The notes: generated by a model not told the origin, from the sequence alone. DNA of 38,214 nt from DASPFV01 sp035620975 (GCA_035620975.1 DASPFV010000240.1:1-38214), one strand, 5' to 3'. Shown: positions 12,822 through 22,285, numbered from the stretch's first letter. Numbers and translations: made by a program.

Positions 12822-13724
12822 ATGAGCCGCATCCTGGTCGTGGACGATGACAAGGCCACCAGGCACGTGCTGAGCAGCGTGCTGACGAACGCCGGCTACA
12901 GCACGGACACGGCCTCGGACGGCGTCGAGGCGCTCGAAGCGCTGCGGGGCCGCCGCTTCGACCTGCTGCTGCTCGATGTCTGGATGCCCCGCATGAACGG
13001 GATCGATCTGCTCTCGCAGATCCGTGCCATCGAGGCGCCACCGCGGGTCGTCGTCATGACGTCGGACGAGGCGCCTGAGACGCTGCTCAAAGCCGTCCGT
13101 GAACAGGCGTTCAAGTACGTCCACAAACCGGTCCCCGCCCCCGTGCTGCTGCAGACCGTGAGCGAGGCGCTCAACGCGCCGGAGCCGCCCCGGATCGACG
13201 TCATTTCTGCCAGGCCGGACTGGGTCGAGCTGGTCGTGCCCTGCTCCCGCGAAGCGGTCGATCGGATCGGGTCGGTCATGGCGCATCTCGATGCCGGGCT
13301 TCCGCCCGACGTGCGCGAGGTGATCGCGTATGCCTTCCGCGAGCTCGCGATGAACGCCGTGGAATGGGGCGGCGGCCTCGATCCGACGCGCCAGGTCCGG
13401 ATCGCCTGCCTCCGCGCGAAGCGGATGCTGCTGTATCGGATCGCCGACCCCGGCCCCGGCTTCCGCATCGAAGAGCTGACGCACGCGGCCATCGGGCAGC
13501 CGCCGGAGGACCCGATCGCCCACATGCGCGTGCGCGAGGAGAAGGGGATCCGCCCGGGCGGGTTCGGGCTCCTCTCGGTACAGGCCAGCGTCGACGAGCT
13601 GCTCTACAACGAACAGCACAACGAGGTCGTGTTCGTGAAGTACCTCGATGAGGAAGGGAAGACAACGACGCGAAACGGGGAAGGGGAACAGGGAACGACC
13701 ATGCTCCCTGCAACGGGCGGCTGA
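12822..13724 (+). CDS. Response regulator with C-terminal RsbW-like HATPase domain
   Basis: The 300-residue protein joins a receiver domain (residues 1-120; Asp52 in LLLLDVWMPRMNG, switch residues MTSD and Lys106 in the HKP motif) to a HATPase_c_2-type ATP-binding domain (about 130-275; ELAMNAVEWGGG as N box, ADPGPGF as G1 box, GGFGLLSV as G2). The second part resembles anti-sigma-factor kinases such as RsbW and SpoIIAB, so phosphorylation may control a Ser/Thr kinase activity or partner-switching rather than DNA binding. No STAS antagonist or sigma factor gene is present nearby. GAGGGA six bases before the ATG supports the start. Placement 25 bp behind the hybrid kinase implies one operon and a shared phosphorelay. 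Confidence 0.88.
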   Translation: MSRILVVDDDKATRHVLSSVLTNAGYSTDTASDGVEALEALRGRRFDLLLLDVWMPRMNGIDLLSQIRAIEAPPRVVVMTSDEAPETLLKAVREQAFKYVHKPVPAPVLLQTVSEALNAPEPPRIDVISARPDWVELVVPCSREAVDRIGSVMAHLDAGLPPDVREVIAYAFRELAMNAVEWGGGLDPTRQVRIACLRAKRMLLYRIADPGPGFRIEELTHAAIGQPPEDPIAHMRVREEKGIRPGGFGLLSVQASVDELLYNEQHNEVVFVKYLDEEGKTTTRNGEGEQGTTMLPATGG

Positions 13725-13774
13725 TCCGCAGGCTCCAGCTGTCATCGGCCGCCTGCTTCCTGCACCTCCGAAAC

Positions 13775-14503
13775 ATGCGCATGTACGATGAACTGGCGGC
13801 GTGGTGGCCGCTGCTCTCGGCTCCGGAGGACTACGCCGAAGAGGCCGCCTTCTACGCACGGACGATCACCCAGGCGTGCGCCGGGGTCGTCCAGACGGTC
13901 CTCGAGCTGGGGAGCGGCGGCGGCAACAACGCCAGCCACATGAAGAATCGGTTCAGCCTGACCCTCGTCGAACCCTCGGCGGGGATGCGCGGAGTCAGCG
14001 AGCGCCTGAACCCGGAGTGCGAGCACGTGCCGGGGGACATGCGGACGGTCAGACTGGGCCGGCAGTTCGATGCCGTGTTCGTCCACGACGCGGTCTGCTA
14101 CATGACGTCGGAAGCCGACCTGCGCGGAGCGGTCGAAACGGCCGGTGTGCACTGCCGGACCGGCGGCGTCGTGCTCTTCGCGCCCGACTACGTCCGCGAG
14201 AACTTCCGTCCCGGCACCGATCACGGCGGTCACGATCGCGGCGCCCTCGGGCTCCGGTATCTCGAGTGGACATGGGACCCTGACCCCGAGGACACGACGT
14301 ACGTCGTCGACTACGCCGTCCTGCTGAAGGATGGGGCCGGAACGGTCCAGGCCGTACACGATCGCCACATCGAAGGGCTGTTCCCGCGCGCGGTCTGGCT
14401 CGCCCTGCTGCGCGGCGCGGGTTTCCATTCGCGGGTCGTTCCGTTCGAGCACTCCGAGCTCGAGCCGGGCACGCATGAGGTAGTGCTGGGGGTCAAGGAC
14501 TGA
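13775..14503 (+). CDS. Class I SAM-dependent methyltransferase
   Basis: The 242-residue protein has the Rossmann-fold methyltransferase motif I VLELGSGGGNNASHM (about residues 42-56), an acidic strand end LVEPS (about 65) that should bind the SAM ribose, GDM (about 88) and the motif IV-like FDAVFVHDAVCYM (about 98-110). The N-terminal YDELAAWWPLLSAPEDYAEEA is typical of small-molecule or lipid methyltransferases. The substrate cannot be told. An alternative ATG lies two codons downstream, at 13781. It follows the response regulator by 50 bp and precedes an ADOP permease by 42 bp, so the plus-strand block may be one transcript. Confidence 0.88.
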   Translation: MRMYDELAAWWPLLSAPEDYAEEAAFYARTITQACAGVVQTVLELGSGGGNNASHMKNRFSLTLVEPSAGMRGVSERLNPECEHVPGDMRTVRLGRQFDAVFVHDAVCYMTSEADLRGAVETAGVHCRTGGVVLFAPDYVRENFRPGTDHGGHDRGALGLRYLEWTWDPDPEDTTYVVDYAVLLKDGAGTVQAVHDRHIEGLFPRAVWLALLRGAGFHSRVVPFEHSELEPGTHEVVLGVKD

Positions 14504-14545
14504 ATCGGAGCACCAGACCCGCGCACTCGAAGCTGCCAACCACAT

Positions 14546-17017
14546 ATGTCCGACTTTCTCCGCGATCTGAGGCTTGGCGGCAGGCAGCTCGGGCGACGGC
14601 CCGGGCTCGTTGCGGCCGCGGTGGCGTCCCTGGCCCTGGGCGTCGGCATCAATACGACGCTGTTCTCGATCGTCAACGGCGTCCTGCTTCGGGGGACGCT
14701 CGTCAGCCGGCCCGACAGGCTCGTCGAGATCTACACCGGGGTCAGCGAGGAATTCCCCCAGCTCACCACGTCCTATCCCGACTACCTCGATCTCGAGTAC
14801 GCCGTGGACGCGTTCTCCGGGATGGCGGCCGCCGGCCACGTGCGCGGGATCATCTCGGGCGAGCGGCCGGAGCTGATTTCGGGCGAGGCCGTCACGGCGG
14901 GATACTTCGACGTCCTCGGGATCCCGCTGGCGCTCGGCCGGTCGTTCGATCGCCGCGAGAACCTCGTTCCCGGCGCCGCGCCCGTGGCCGTCATCAGCCA
15001 CGGGCTGTGGCAACGGCGTTTCGGCGGCCAACCCGGGATCGTCGGACAGGAACTGGAGATCTCGAGTGTCCGCTACACGATCATCGGCGTGGCGCCGCCG
15101 CGATTCACGGGGATGGTGCCTGGCCTTCCCGTCGACGTCTGGGTGCCGATCATGATGGTCGATCGACTGGTGTTCTCCGGCGTCCAGACCAGCTCGGACA
15201 AGGATCCCGGCACCACGCGGGTCGATCGACGCGGCACGCGCTGGCTGTTCGTCAAGGGGCGGCTTGCCGATGATCGGACTGTCGACCAGGCCCGCGCTCA
15301 GGTCGACGCCGTGTTCGCCCGGCTGCGCCGGGACTACCCCCTGACCAACGAGAAGGTCACGTCCAGCGTCGTGCCGGCGGCGGGCGTGCGGTTCCATCCG
15401 GTTCTCGATCCCTACGTGCGCGGGGCCAGTGTTGTCCTCATGGCCGCCGTTGGCCTGATCCTGCTGATCGCCTGCGCCAATGTCGCCAACCTCCTGATCG
15501 CGCAGGCGGTGGCGCGCCGTTCCGAGTTCGCCCTCCGCGCGGCGCTTGGCGCGAGCCGTGCGCGCATCATCCGGCAGCTGCTCAGCGAGGCGCTGCTGCT
15601 CGCGGCAGCGGGCGGCGGCCTGGGCGTCCTCCTCGCGTGGTGGGCGGGACGTGCGCTCGCGGGGCTCGGGACCGAAGTGTTCCCGATCCCGGTGGCTTTC
15701 GACTTCTCGCTGGACGGCAGGGTGCTCGCATTCGCCGCGTGTGCGTCGCTCGGCACCGCGCTCGTGTTCGGCCTGGCTCCGGCATGGTCGGCCTCCCGCA
15801 CCGACGTCATGGGTGTTCTGAAGGGATCTCCCGAGGGCGGCGGCCGGCGCCGCATCACGACTGGAGACGTCCTGGTCGCGACGCAGCTGGCGTTCTCGGT
15901 CGTGCTGCTCGTCTCGGGGGCCCTGCTCGGCCGCGGGCTTCTCGTCGCACGCCACACTGACATCGGTTTCGATCCCACGCACGTGTCGTCGCTGCAGTTC
16001 AACCTGAAGATGAACGGGTACGACGTGGAGCGGGCCGCGGCTCTCCGTGAAGAACTGCTTCGCGTGTTGCGCGCCCTCCCCGGCGTCGTGGCGGTGTCCA
16101 CGGCGTCGCGGCTGCCGCTCGCCCCCGACATCAACCTCGATTCGATCCACGTACCGGGCCACCACCGCGCCGACGACGAGGGAACGGTCACCGACACGGT
16201 CGGTGTCGGGCCCGACTACTTCGAGGTGGTGGGAGTGCCGGTCGTCGAGGGACGGGCGTTCACCGACGCCGACGTCGCCGCAAGCCGTCGCGTGGCCATC
16301 GTGAACGAGACCATGGCGCGGAAGTACTGGCCGGAGGCTTCGGCCGTCGGCCGCCTCGTGTACACGAGCGGCTTCGAGTCCGAGCCGCTCGAGATCGTTG
16401 GCGTCGCCCGTGACCACAAGGTCCGATCCGTCGGCGAGGCGCCGAGAGCGTATCTGCACGTGCCCGACCGGCCGTCGCAGGGCATTGGCCTCGTCGTCAG
16501 AACCGGGCTGGCCGCCGCCGCGATGCTGCCGACCTTGCGCAAGGCGGTCTGGTCGCTCGAACCGAACGTGCTGTTCACCGAGGACGTGCCCGCCGGAGAT
16601 GTCGTCGCGACCACGATGGCCCCGACGCGTCTGGGCGCCATTGCTGCCGGCGCATTCGGCGGGCTGGCGCTGCTGCTGGCGGCGGTCGGGCTCTACGGCA
16701 TCGTGAGTTACGCCGTCGGGCGCCGGACGCGGGAGATCGGGATCCGGATCGCCATCGGCGCGACGCGCGCGCAGGTGATCCGGATGGTGCTGCTGAAGGG
16801 CGGACGTCTGGCCGCGGTTGGCATCGCGCTCGGCGCGCTCGTGGCGGCAGCTGCCGGCCGGGTACTCGAGTCGCTGCTGTACGGTGTCAGCACGTACGAT
16901 CCCGCCGCGTACGCCACCGCCTGCGGCGTGCTGCTGCTGGTTGCCACGGGGGCCAGCCTGCGGCCGGCGGTCGCGGCTTCGTCCGTCGATCCGGTCCGGG
17001 CGCTCCGGAGCGAGTAG
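14546..17017 (+). CDS. ADOP-type MacB/FtsX ABC permease (copy 2)
   Basis: This 823-residue permease has the same doubled MacB layout as the gene at 2224: an N-terminal span (VAAAVASLALGVGINTTLFSIVNG), a periplasmic MacB_PCD domain (ISHGLWQRRFGGQPGIVGQEL), a first FtsX domain (GLILLIACANVANLLIAQAVARRSEFALRAALGASRARI near 300-340), a second periplasmic domain, and a C-terminal FtsX domain (LYGIVSYAVGRRTREIGIRIAIGATRAQ near 715). No ATPase subunit is nearby. No clear Shine-Dalgarno precedes the ATG at 14546, but the start matches the family's N-terminus (DFLRDLRLGGRQL). It is the last gene of the plus-strand block and runs straight into the GGGCTTT heptamer array. Confidence 0.9.
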   Translation: MSDFLRDLRLGGRQLGRRPGLVAAAVASLALGVGINTTLFSIVNGVLLRGTLVSRPDRLVEIYTGVSEEFPQLTTSYPDYLDLEYAVDAFSGMAAAGHVRGIISGERPELISGEAVTAGYFDVLGIPLALGRSFDRRENLVPGAAPVAVISHGLWQRRFGGQPGIVGQELEISSVRYTIIGVAPPRFTGMVPGLPVDVWVPIMMVDRLVFSGVQTSSDKDPGTTRVDRRGTRWLFVKGRLADDRTVDQARAQVDAVFARLRRDYPLTNEKVTSSVVPAAGVRFHPVLDPYVRGASVVLMAAVGLILLIACANVANLLIAQAVARRSEFALRAALGASRARIIRQLLSEALLLAAAGGGLGVLLAWWAGRALAGLGTEVFPIPVAFDFSLDGRVLAFAACASLGTALVFGLAPAWSASRTDVMGVLKGSPEGGGRRRITTGDVLVATQLAFSVVLLVSGALLGRGLLVARHTDIGFDPTHVSSLQFNLKMNGYDVERAAALREELLRVLRALPGVVAVSTASRLPLAPDINLDSIHVPGHHRADDEGTVTDTVGVGPDYFEVVGVPVVEGRAFTDADVAASRRVAIVNETMARKYWPEASAVGRLVYTSGFESEPLEIVGVARDHKVRSVGEAPRAYLHVPDRPSQGIGLVVRTGLAAAAMLPTLRKAVWSLEPNVLFTEDVPAGDVVATTMAPTRLGAIAAGAFGGLALLLAAVGLYGIVSYAVGRRTREIGIRIAIGATRAQVIRMVLLKGGRLAAVGIALGALVAAAAGRVLESLLYGVSTYDPAAYATACGVLLLVATGASLRPAVAASSVDPVRALRSE

Positions 17018-17034
17018 CCCTGGAACCCGGCTCT

Positions 17035-17118
17035 GGGCTTTGGGCTTTGGGCTTTGGGCTTTGGGCTTTGGGCTTTGGGCTTTGGGCTTTGGACTTTGGG
17101 CTTTGGACTTTGGGCTCT
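17035..17118 (+). repeat. Twelve-unit GGGCTTT heptamer array
   Basis: Eight perfect GGGCTTT units (17035-17090) are followed by GGACTTT, GGGCTTT, GGACTTT and GGGCTCT. The array starts 17 bp after the stop codon of the ADOP permease. It is purely intergenic. Confidence 0.95.
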
Positions 17119-17123
17119 CGGCC

Positions 17124-17144
17124 CCAGGCTCCAGGCTCCAGGCT
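17124..17144 (+). repeat. Three tandem CCAGGCT heptamers
   Basis: Exact units lie at 17124-17130, 17131-17137 and 17138-17144. They follow directly after the GGGCTTT array and keep its 7-bp period while changing sequence. Confidence 0.9.
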
Positions 17145-17174
17145 CAAGGGGGTTGGTTCCAGCTCTCCTCGAGG

Positions 17175-17232
17175 CCAAAGCCCAGAGCCCAGAGCCTAAA
17201 CCCTCAAGCCTAAAGCCCTAAAGCCTGAAGCC
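17175..17232 (-). repeat. Inverted counterpart of the GGGCTTT array
   Basis: AAAGCCC, GAGCCC, AAAGCCT and related words here are the reverse complement of the array at 17035-17118. On the minus strand the molybdenum hydroxylase gene therefore also runs into GGGCTTT-like repeats. The two arms could fold into a long imperfect hairpin in either transcript and act as a two-way terminator. Confidence 0.75.
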
Positions 17233-19491
17233 CAATCCGCTTCCACTGCCCTTCAGCTGCGCGGCGATCGGCAGCTCGCGGATCCGCTGCCCCGTGGCCG
17301 CGAAGATCGCGTTGCAGAGGGCCGGCGCGATCGGCGGCACGCCGGGCTCGCCGACTCCTGCCGGCGCCGCCGTGCTCTGCACGAGATGCACGTGCGTCTC
17401 ACGCGGCGCCTGGTTGATGCGCGCGATCTGGTACCCGTCGAAATTCGTCTGCTGGATCCGGCCGTCCTTCGCGGTCATCTCCCCCAGCAGCGCCAGGCTG
17501 GCGCCGAACACCGCGGCCCCCTCGAACTGCGCGATCACGCGATCAGGACTGACAATCGTGCCCGCGTCGACCGCGAGATCGACGCGCGGGATCGTGACCT
17601 CGCCGCGCTCGCCGACCTCCACCTCCACGACGGCCGCGATGTACGACAGGAAGCTCCAGTGCGCGGCCAGCCCGTAGCCCCGTCGCGCGCCGGACTTCTT
17701 CCCGGCCCAGCCCGACTTCTCGGCGACGAGCTCCGTCACCCGGCGAAGCCGCGCGGTGTCGAAGGCATGCCGTGGATCGTCCTGCTTCCAGCCCTTGACC
17801 CCTTCGGCGCCGAAGTCGATCACGCGCGGCGCGCCGATCAGCTTCAGCAGGTACTCGACCCGATCGGCTCCGGCCAGGGCCGCCAGCTCGTCGGTGAAGC
17901 CCTGCACCGCGTACGCATGGTGGATGCTCGCAACCGAGCGGAGCCAGCCAATCCTCGTGTGCGCCGGCGCCGGGCCGTTCTCGACCCGCAGGTTCGCGAG
18001 CCGGTAGGGGATCTCGGTCCAGCCCTGCTGCGCCTGCCAGCCGCCATACTGCTCGTCCGCATTCCAGAGCGAGCCGATCGGCGGGAACGCCGTGCGCATC
18101 AGGATCGCCGTCGGGAGTCCGTCCTGTCCGACGGCCGCTTTCAGGTACTGCGCGGCCGGCGCATGGAAGTAGTCGAACTGGAGATCGTCCTCGCGGCTCC
18201 ACACGATCTTCACGGGCTTGCCGACCTGCTTCGAGAGCAGCGCGGCCTCGACGACGTAGTCCGGCTTCGACTTGCGGCCGAAGGCACCGCCGAGCAGCGT
18301 GACATGGCAGGTGACGTCTTCCTTCTTGATCCCCAGCGCGTCCGCGACCGAGGACTGCACCTCCTGCGGGTTCTGCGTCGCGGCCCACGTCACGACCTTC
18401 CCGTCGCGGAACTCGGCGACGGCCGCGGGCGGCTCCATGGGCGCATGCGCCAGCATCGCCGTGTAGTACGAGGCCTCGTGCGTGCGGGCGCCGGACGCGA
18501 AGACGGCGTCCACGTCGCCCATCACCCGGAGCGGGCGCGCCGGCGCGTGGACGGTGTCCAGCAGCTTCTTCCTGAACGAAGCGGACTCGAACACCGCGTT
18601 CGGGCTGTCGCTCCAGTCCACTTTCAGGGCCTGGCGGCCCTGGAGGGCCGACCACGTGCTGTCCGCGATCACCGCGGCGCCGCCCAGGGCCTTGAAGACG
18701 TACGGGGGGCTGGCCTCCGGCAGCCGCACGACGGTCTGCACGCCCGTCACTTTCCGCGCCGCCGCATCGTCCACCCGCGTCGCCTTGCTGCCGAGGACCG
18801 GGGGGCGCGCGATGGCGGCGTAGACCATGCCGGGCATCCGCGCGTCGATGCCAAAGGTGCCCTTGCCGCGGACGAGATCGTCCATATCCGTGATCGCGAC
18901 GGTCTTGCCGACGATGCGATAGGCATTGGCGGGCTTGAAGCGGAGCGTCTTCGGATCGGGCACGGGCAGCTTCGCCGCCGCCTCCACGAGCTTTCCGTAC
19001 TCGAGCGTGCGCCCGGAGGACGCGTGCGCTACCGTGTGACTGCGCGCGACGACCTCGGTCACCGGCACCTTCCAGGCTGCCGCCGCGGCCTGCTCGAGCA
19101 TCGTCCGCGCGCTCGCGCCGGCGATGCGCATCGCCTCGAAGAAGTCCTTGATGGAGCAGGATCCGTCCGTGTTCTGCGAACCGTACTTCGCGTCGCCGAT
19201 CGCCTGGACGATGCGGACGCGCGACCAGTCCGCCTCGAGCTCCTCGGCGACGACCATGGGCAGGCTCGTACGGATGCCGGTGCCCATCTCGGAGCGGTGG
19301 GCGATGATCGCGACGCTGCCGTCGACGTCGATGCCGAGGTACACACCGGCCTGCCACAGCGGGCCGGCGCCGGGTCTGACCGTCTGCGCAATCAGCCCGC
19401 CGGGCACGAGGCGCGTGCCAATCAGGAATGCCCCGGCGGTGAACGAATATCCGAGGAAGGACCACCTGGAGATCGTGGGCGTGGCGTTCAT
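17218..19491 (-). CDS. Xanthine dehydrogenase-family molybdopterin-binding subunit (IorB-like)
   Basis: The 757-residue protein matches large subunits of isoquinoline 1-oxidoreductase or aldehyde-oxidase-type molybdenum hydroxylases, which insert water-derived oxygen into N-heterocycles or aldehydes. Visible family elements are GIDVDGSVAIIAHRSEMGTGI, MEPPAAVAEF, GGAFGRKSKPDYV and the late GVGEPGVPPIAPALCNAI, whose Glu is the expected active-site base. The N-terminus has an export-like hydrophobic stretch after SRWSFLGYS; the usual twin arginine reads Arg-Trp, so Tat export is doubtful or rides with a partner. The ATG at 19491 overlaps the stop of the 2Fe-2S gene (ATGA), showing translational coupling. 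Its last codons and stop lie inside the intergenic heptamer repeat. No FAD subunit is present, in keeping with the two-subunit IorAB type. Confidence 0.9.
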   Translation of the reverse strand: MNATPTISRWSFLGYSFTAGAFLIGTRLVPGGLIAQTVRPGAGPLWQAGVYLGIDVDGSVAIIAHRSEMGTGIRTSLPMVVAEELEADWSRVRIVQAIGDAKYGSQNTDGSCSIKDFFEAMRIAGASARTMLEQAAAAAWKVPVTEVVARSHTVAHASSGRTLEYGKLVEAAAKLPVPDPKTLRFKPANAYRIVGKTVAITDMDDLVRGKGTFGIDARMPGMVYAAIARPPVLGSKATRVDDAAARKVTGVQTVVRLPEASPPYVFKALGGAAVIADSTWSALQGRQALKVDWSDSPNAVFESASFRKKLLDTVHAPARPLRVMGDVDAVFASGARTHEASYYTAMLAHAPMEPPAAVAEFRDGKVVTWAATQNPQEVQSSVADALGIKKEDVTCHVTLLGGAFGRKSKPDYVVEAALLSKQVGKPVKIVWSREDDLQFDYFHAPAAQYLKAAVGQDGLPTAILMRTAFPPIGSLWNADEQYGGWQAQQGWTEIPYRLANLRVENGPAPAHTRIGWLRSVASIHHAYAVQGFTDELAALAGADRVEYLLKLIGAPRVIDFGAEGVKGWKQDDPRHAFDTARLRRVTELVAEKSGWAGKKSGARRGYGLAAHWSFLSYIAAVVEVEVGERGEVTIPRVDLAVDAGTIVSPDRVIAQFEGAAVFGASLALLGEMTAKDGRIQQTNFDGYQIARINQAPRETHVHLVQSTAAPAGVGEPGVPPIAPALCNAIFAATGQRIRELPIAAQLKGSGSGLGFRL

Positions 19492-19946
19492 GCGGTCCTC
19501 CCGGCAGCAGCCTTGATCGCGGCGCGGATGCGCTGGTAGGTGCCGCACCGGCAGAGATTGCCAGCCATGTGGGAATCGATGTCGCCGTCGGTCGGGCGCG
19601 GAACCGCCGCCAGCAGCGCCGCCGCCTGCATGATCTGGCCGCTCTGGCAGTAGCCGCACTGCGGCACGTTGTGCGCCTTCCAGGCCGCCTGCAGCGGGTG
19701 CTCGCGGCCGGGCGCCGCGAGCCCCTCGATCGTCGTGACGGCCTTGCCCTCGAGGGCGCTCATCGGCGTCACGCAGCTCCGCGTTGCCTCTCCCCCGACG
19801 TGCACGGTGCATGCGCCGCACAGGCCCATACCGCATCCGTACTTGGTGCCCGTGAGCTCGAGGCGATCCCGGAGCACCCAGAGCAGTGGCGTCGCGGGAT
19901 CGCCGTCGAACGTCCGGCGCTCCCCGTTGATGGTGAGTGTGATCAC
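19488..19946 (-). CDS. (2Fe-2S)-binding subunit of molybdenum hydroxylase (IorA/CoxS-like)
   Basis: The 152-residue protein has the eight cysteines of the small iron-sulfur subunit of the xanthine dehydrogenase family: Cys38, 43, 46 and 58 in the plant-ferredoxin-like N-terminal cluster (KYGCGMGLCGACTVH) and Cys97, 100, 132 and 134 in the C-terminal helical cluster (QCGYCQSG and LCRCGTYQ). It passes electrons from the molybdenum centre to an acceptor. The start is GTG at 19946, with AAAGGAAG upstream at a normal distance. It is the first gene of a two-gene operon with the MoCo subunit. It has no signal peptide of its own, so any export would depend on the large subunit. Confidence 0.94.
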   Translation of the reverse strand: MITLTINGERRTFDGDPATPLLWVLRDRLELTGTKYGCGMGLCGACTVHVGGEATRSCVTPMSALEGKAVTTIEGLAAPGREHPLQAAWKAHNVPQCGYCQSGQIMQAAALLAAVPRPTDGDIDSHMAGNLCRCGTYQRIRAAIKAAAGRTA

Positions 19947-20241
19947 GACCAGCTTCCTTTCAGTCGAGACTCCGACGGCGGTGCGGAGCGGGCAAAATGC
20001 ACTTCCAGCATCCTGCCCGTGCCGTCCGACAGTCCCGATTCTATGTCCGCGAGCGCTGTCCTGGCCAGTCTCTGGCGTTACGACGCGGCCCTGCGGCCGA
20101 CACGAGCGTCATCGCGATCACGGTCTCGTTGCAGGAACCCGCGCGGAGCGTCGCGACCGCCGCTCCTCCGGCTCCGCGCGGCCCTGGCACCAACCTTGAT
20201 GACTCATCGCCGACGTAACCGCACCCGAAGGGAGTCTGCCC
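19947..20241. other. Divergent intergenic region, no gene seen
   Basis: These 295 bases separate the divergent 2Fe-2S and beta-barrel genes and should hold both promoters. I see no convincing -10/-35 pair, repeat or conserved small gene. Open frames crossing it are short, Arg/Pro-rich and without recognisable features. Confidence 0.6.
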
Positions 20242-20817
20242 GTGCGACCTCGACGTTCATTCCGGGCCCTGTGGATCATGCTCGCGATCGCAGCCGCAGT
20301 GCCGAACCGTGCACTCGCCCAGAGCGACAGCGGGTTCGAAGTGGCGGGCGGTTACGGGTTCCTCCGCGATGTCGACGGCGACGCCACGTTTCCACGCGGC
20401 TGGTTCGCCTCGGTCGCAGGCGACGTCGCGGGCCCGATCTCGCTGGTCGGCGACTTCGGCGGCAACTACAAGTCGATGGGCGGTCTGGACGTCGAGCTCT
20501 CGATGAGCATCCACACGCTGATGGGCGGCCCGCGGTTCAGGCCGAGATCCGCCCGCATCGCGCCGTACGTGCAGATGCTCTTCGGCGTGGCGCGTACGGC
20601 GAGCACGTTCGAGCTGCCGGACGAGCGCCTGACGTCGGCGCGGAACGACTTCGCCATGACGCCAGGCGGTGGCGTCGACGTGCGGCTCTCCGACCGCGCC
20701 GCACTGCGTTTCGGCGCGAACCTCCGGCTGATTCGCGCCGAGACCTTCACGGCGAGCGGCTCCGAGCCGTTCACCTACAAGGAGATCCAGTTCATCGCCG
20801 GCATGGTCGTTCGCTAG
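20242..20817 (+). CDS. Small outer-membrane beta-barrel protein
   Basis: The 191-residue protein begins with a signal peptide (RPRRSFRALWIMLAIAAAVPNRALAQ, cleavage likely after ALA-Q). The rest alternates polar and hydrophobic residues in strands of 8-11 residues (FEVAGGYGFL, WFASVAGDV, ISLVGDFGGNY, GGPRFRP, IAPYVQMLFGVART, GGGVDVRLS, ALRFGANLRLI, IQFIAGMVVR), as in eight-stranded OmpA/OmpW-like barrels. It ends in Val-Val-Arg rather than the usual aromatic residue. The start is GTG at 20242 with GAAGGGAG upstream. It is probably a surface protein of unknown role; no partner is evident. Confidence 0.8.
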   Translation: MRPRRSFRALWIMLAIAAAVPNRALAQSDSGFEVAGGYGFLRDVDGDATFPRGWFASVAGDVAGPISLVGDFGGNYKSMGGLDVELSMSIHTLMGGPRFRPRSARIAPYVQMLFGVARTASTFELPDERLTSARNDFAMTPGGGVDVRLSDRAALRFGANLRLIRAETFTASGSEPFTYKEIQFIAGMVVR

Positions 20818-20834
20818 GCCGCTGGCCCTGGCAC

Positions 20835-20880
20835 CGTCCGCACCACCTGTGCACATTCGCACTTGGGCACCCGTGGCACA
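20835..20880. repeat. Low-complexity GCAC-rich repeat after the beta-barrel gene
   Basis: GCAC words recur every 7-10 bases (TGTGCACATTCGCACTTGGG, then CACCCGTGGCACATTT). The composition matches the repeat at 23328-23441, also at a convergent gene junction. Confidence 0.55.
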
Positions 20881-20884
20881 TTTA

Positions 20885-21028
20885 AGAGAAACCGGGGGGC
20901 TTCGCCCCGCCGGACCCCCCATCGCCGTCGCTCGCGGGGGCCCACGATCCCCGCTCCGCTCCGGCGGGGCGCGCCCTTGGCGCGCCTTTCATGACGTCGT
21001 GGGCCCGGCACAGCCGGGCGAGGAACTA
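20885..21028 (+). repeat. Dispersed palindromic intergenic repeat, copy A
   Basis: This 144-bp copy is bounded by AGAGAAACC and GAACTA. It holds a GGGGC-TTC-GCCCC hairpin near its left end and a GCGCGCC-CTT-GGCGCGC hairpin in the middle. The same end sequences and internal words (CTTGG.GCGCC, TTCATG) recur in copies B (21029-21104) and C (25948-26044), all in the same orientation. Confidence 0.75.
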
Positions 21029-21104
21029 AACAGAAACCGGGGGCTTCGCCCTTGGTGCGCCTTTCATGGCTTCGCGGGTCCCGCGCAGGCGGCGTGGGCA
21101 ACTA
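21029..21104 (+). repeat. Dispersed palindromic intergenic repeat, copy B
   Basis: A 76-bp shorter copy directly abuts copy A. It has CAGAAACC, GGGGGCTTCGCCC, CTTGGTGCGCC, and a right half (21065-21103) matching 35 of 39 bases of copy C. It ends with GTGGGCAACTA, 8 bp before the stop of the convergent glycosidase gene. Confidence 0.78.
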
Positions 21105-21111
21105 GGGTGTC

Positions 21112-22206
<1,095 letters not shown>

Positions 22207-22213
22207 GGCGGGA

Positions 22214-22242
22214 TTTATACCCTTGACCGTCTTGCGTGTCAC
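22214..22242 (-). promoter_or_regulatory. Promoter of the GH5-like gene (GTGACA-17-TATAAA)
   Basis: Read on the minus strand, GTGACA (22242-22237) is followed after 17 bases by TATAAA (22219-22214). The predicted transcription start falls at about 22207, next to the ATG at 22206, so the mRNA should be leaderless or nearly so. Confidence 0.6.
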
Positions 22243-22273
22243 GGACCTGGCGCGCGCGTCAGGCCGCCATCGG

Positions 22274-22279
22274 TACAAT
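22274..22279 (+). promoter_or_regulatory. -10 box (TACAAT) of the TIM-barrel gene
   Basis: TACAAT lies six bases upstream of the GTG at 22286, so the predicted transcription start coincides with the start codon. No matching -35 box is seen at 17 bp. There is no Shine-Dalgarno, as expected for a leaderless message. Confidence 0.45.
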
Positions 22280-22285
22280 TGCCGC

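Noticed and set aside
13742..16459. A 905-codon minus-strand frame opposite the methyltransferase and ADOP permease
   Set aside because: Low-complexity His/Arg/Glu-rich translation with no motif, fully covered by well-supported plus-strand genes.
17035..17144. CRISPR array
   Set aside because: The unit is 7 bp with no spacers and no cas genes; it is a simple tandem repeat.
20814..21101. A 95-codon minus-strand frame in the convergent junction
   Set aside because: It is a translation of repeat copies A and B; no Shine-Dalgarno and no independent coding evidence.
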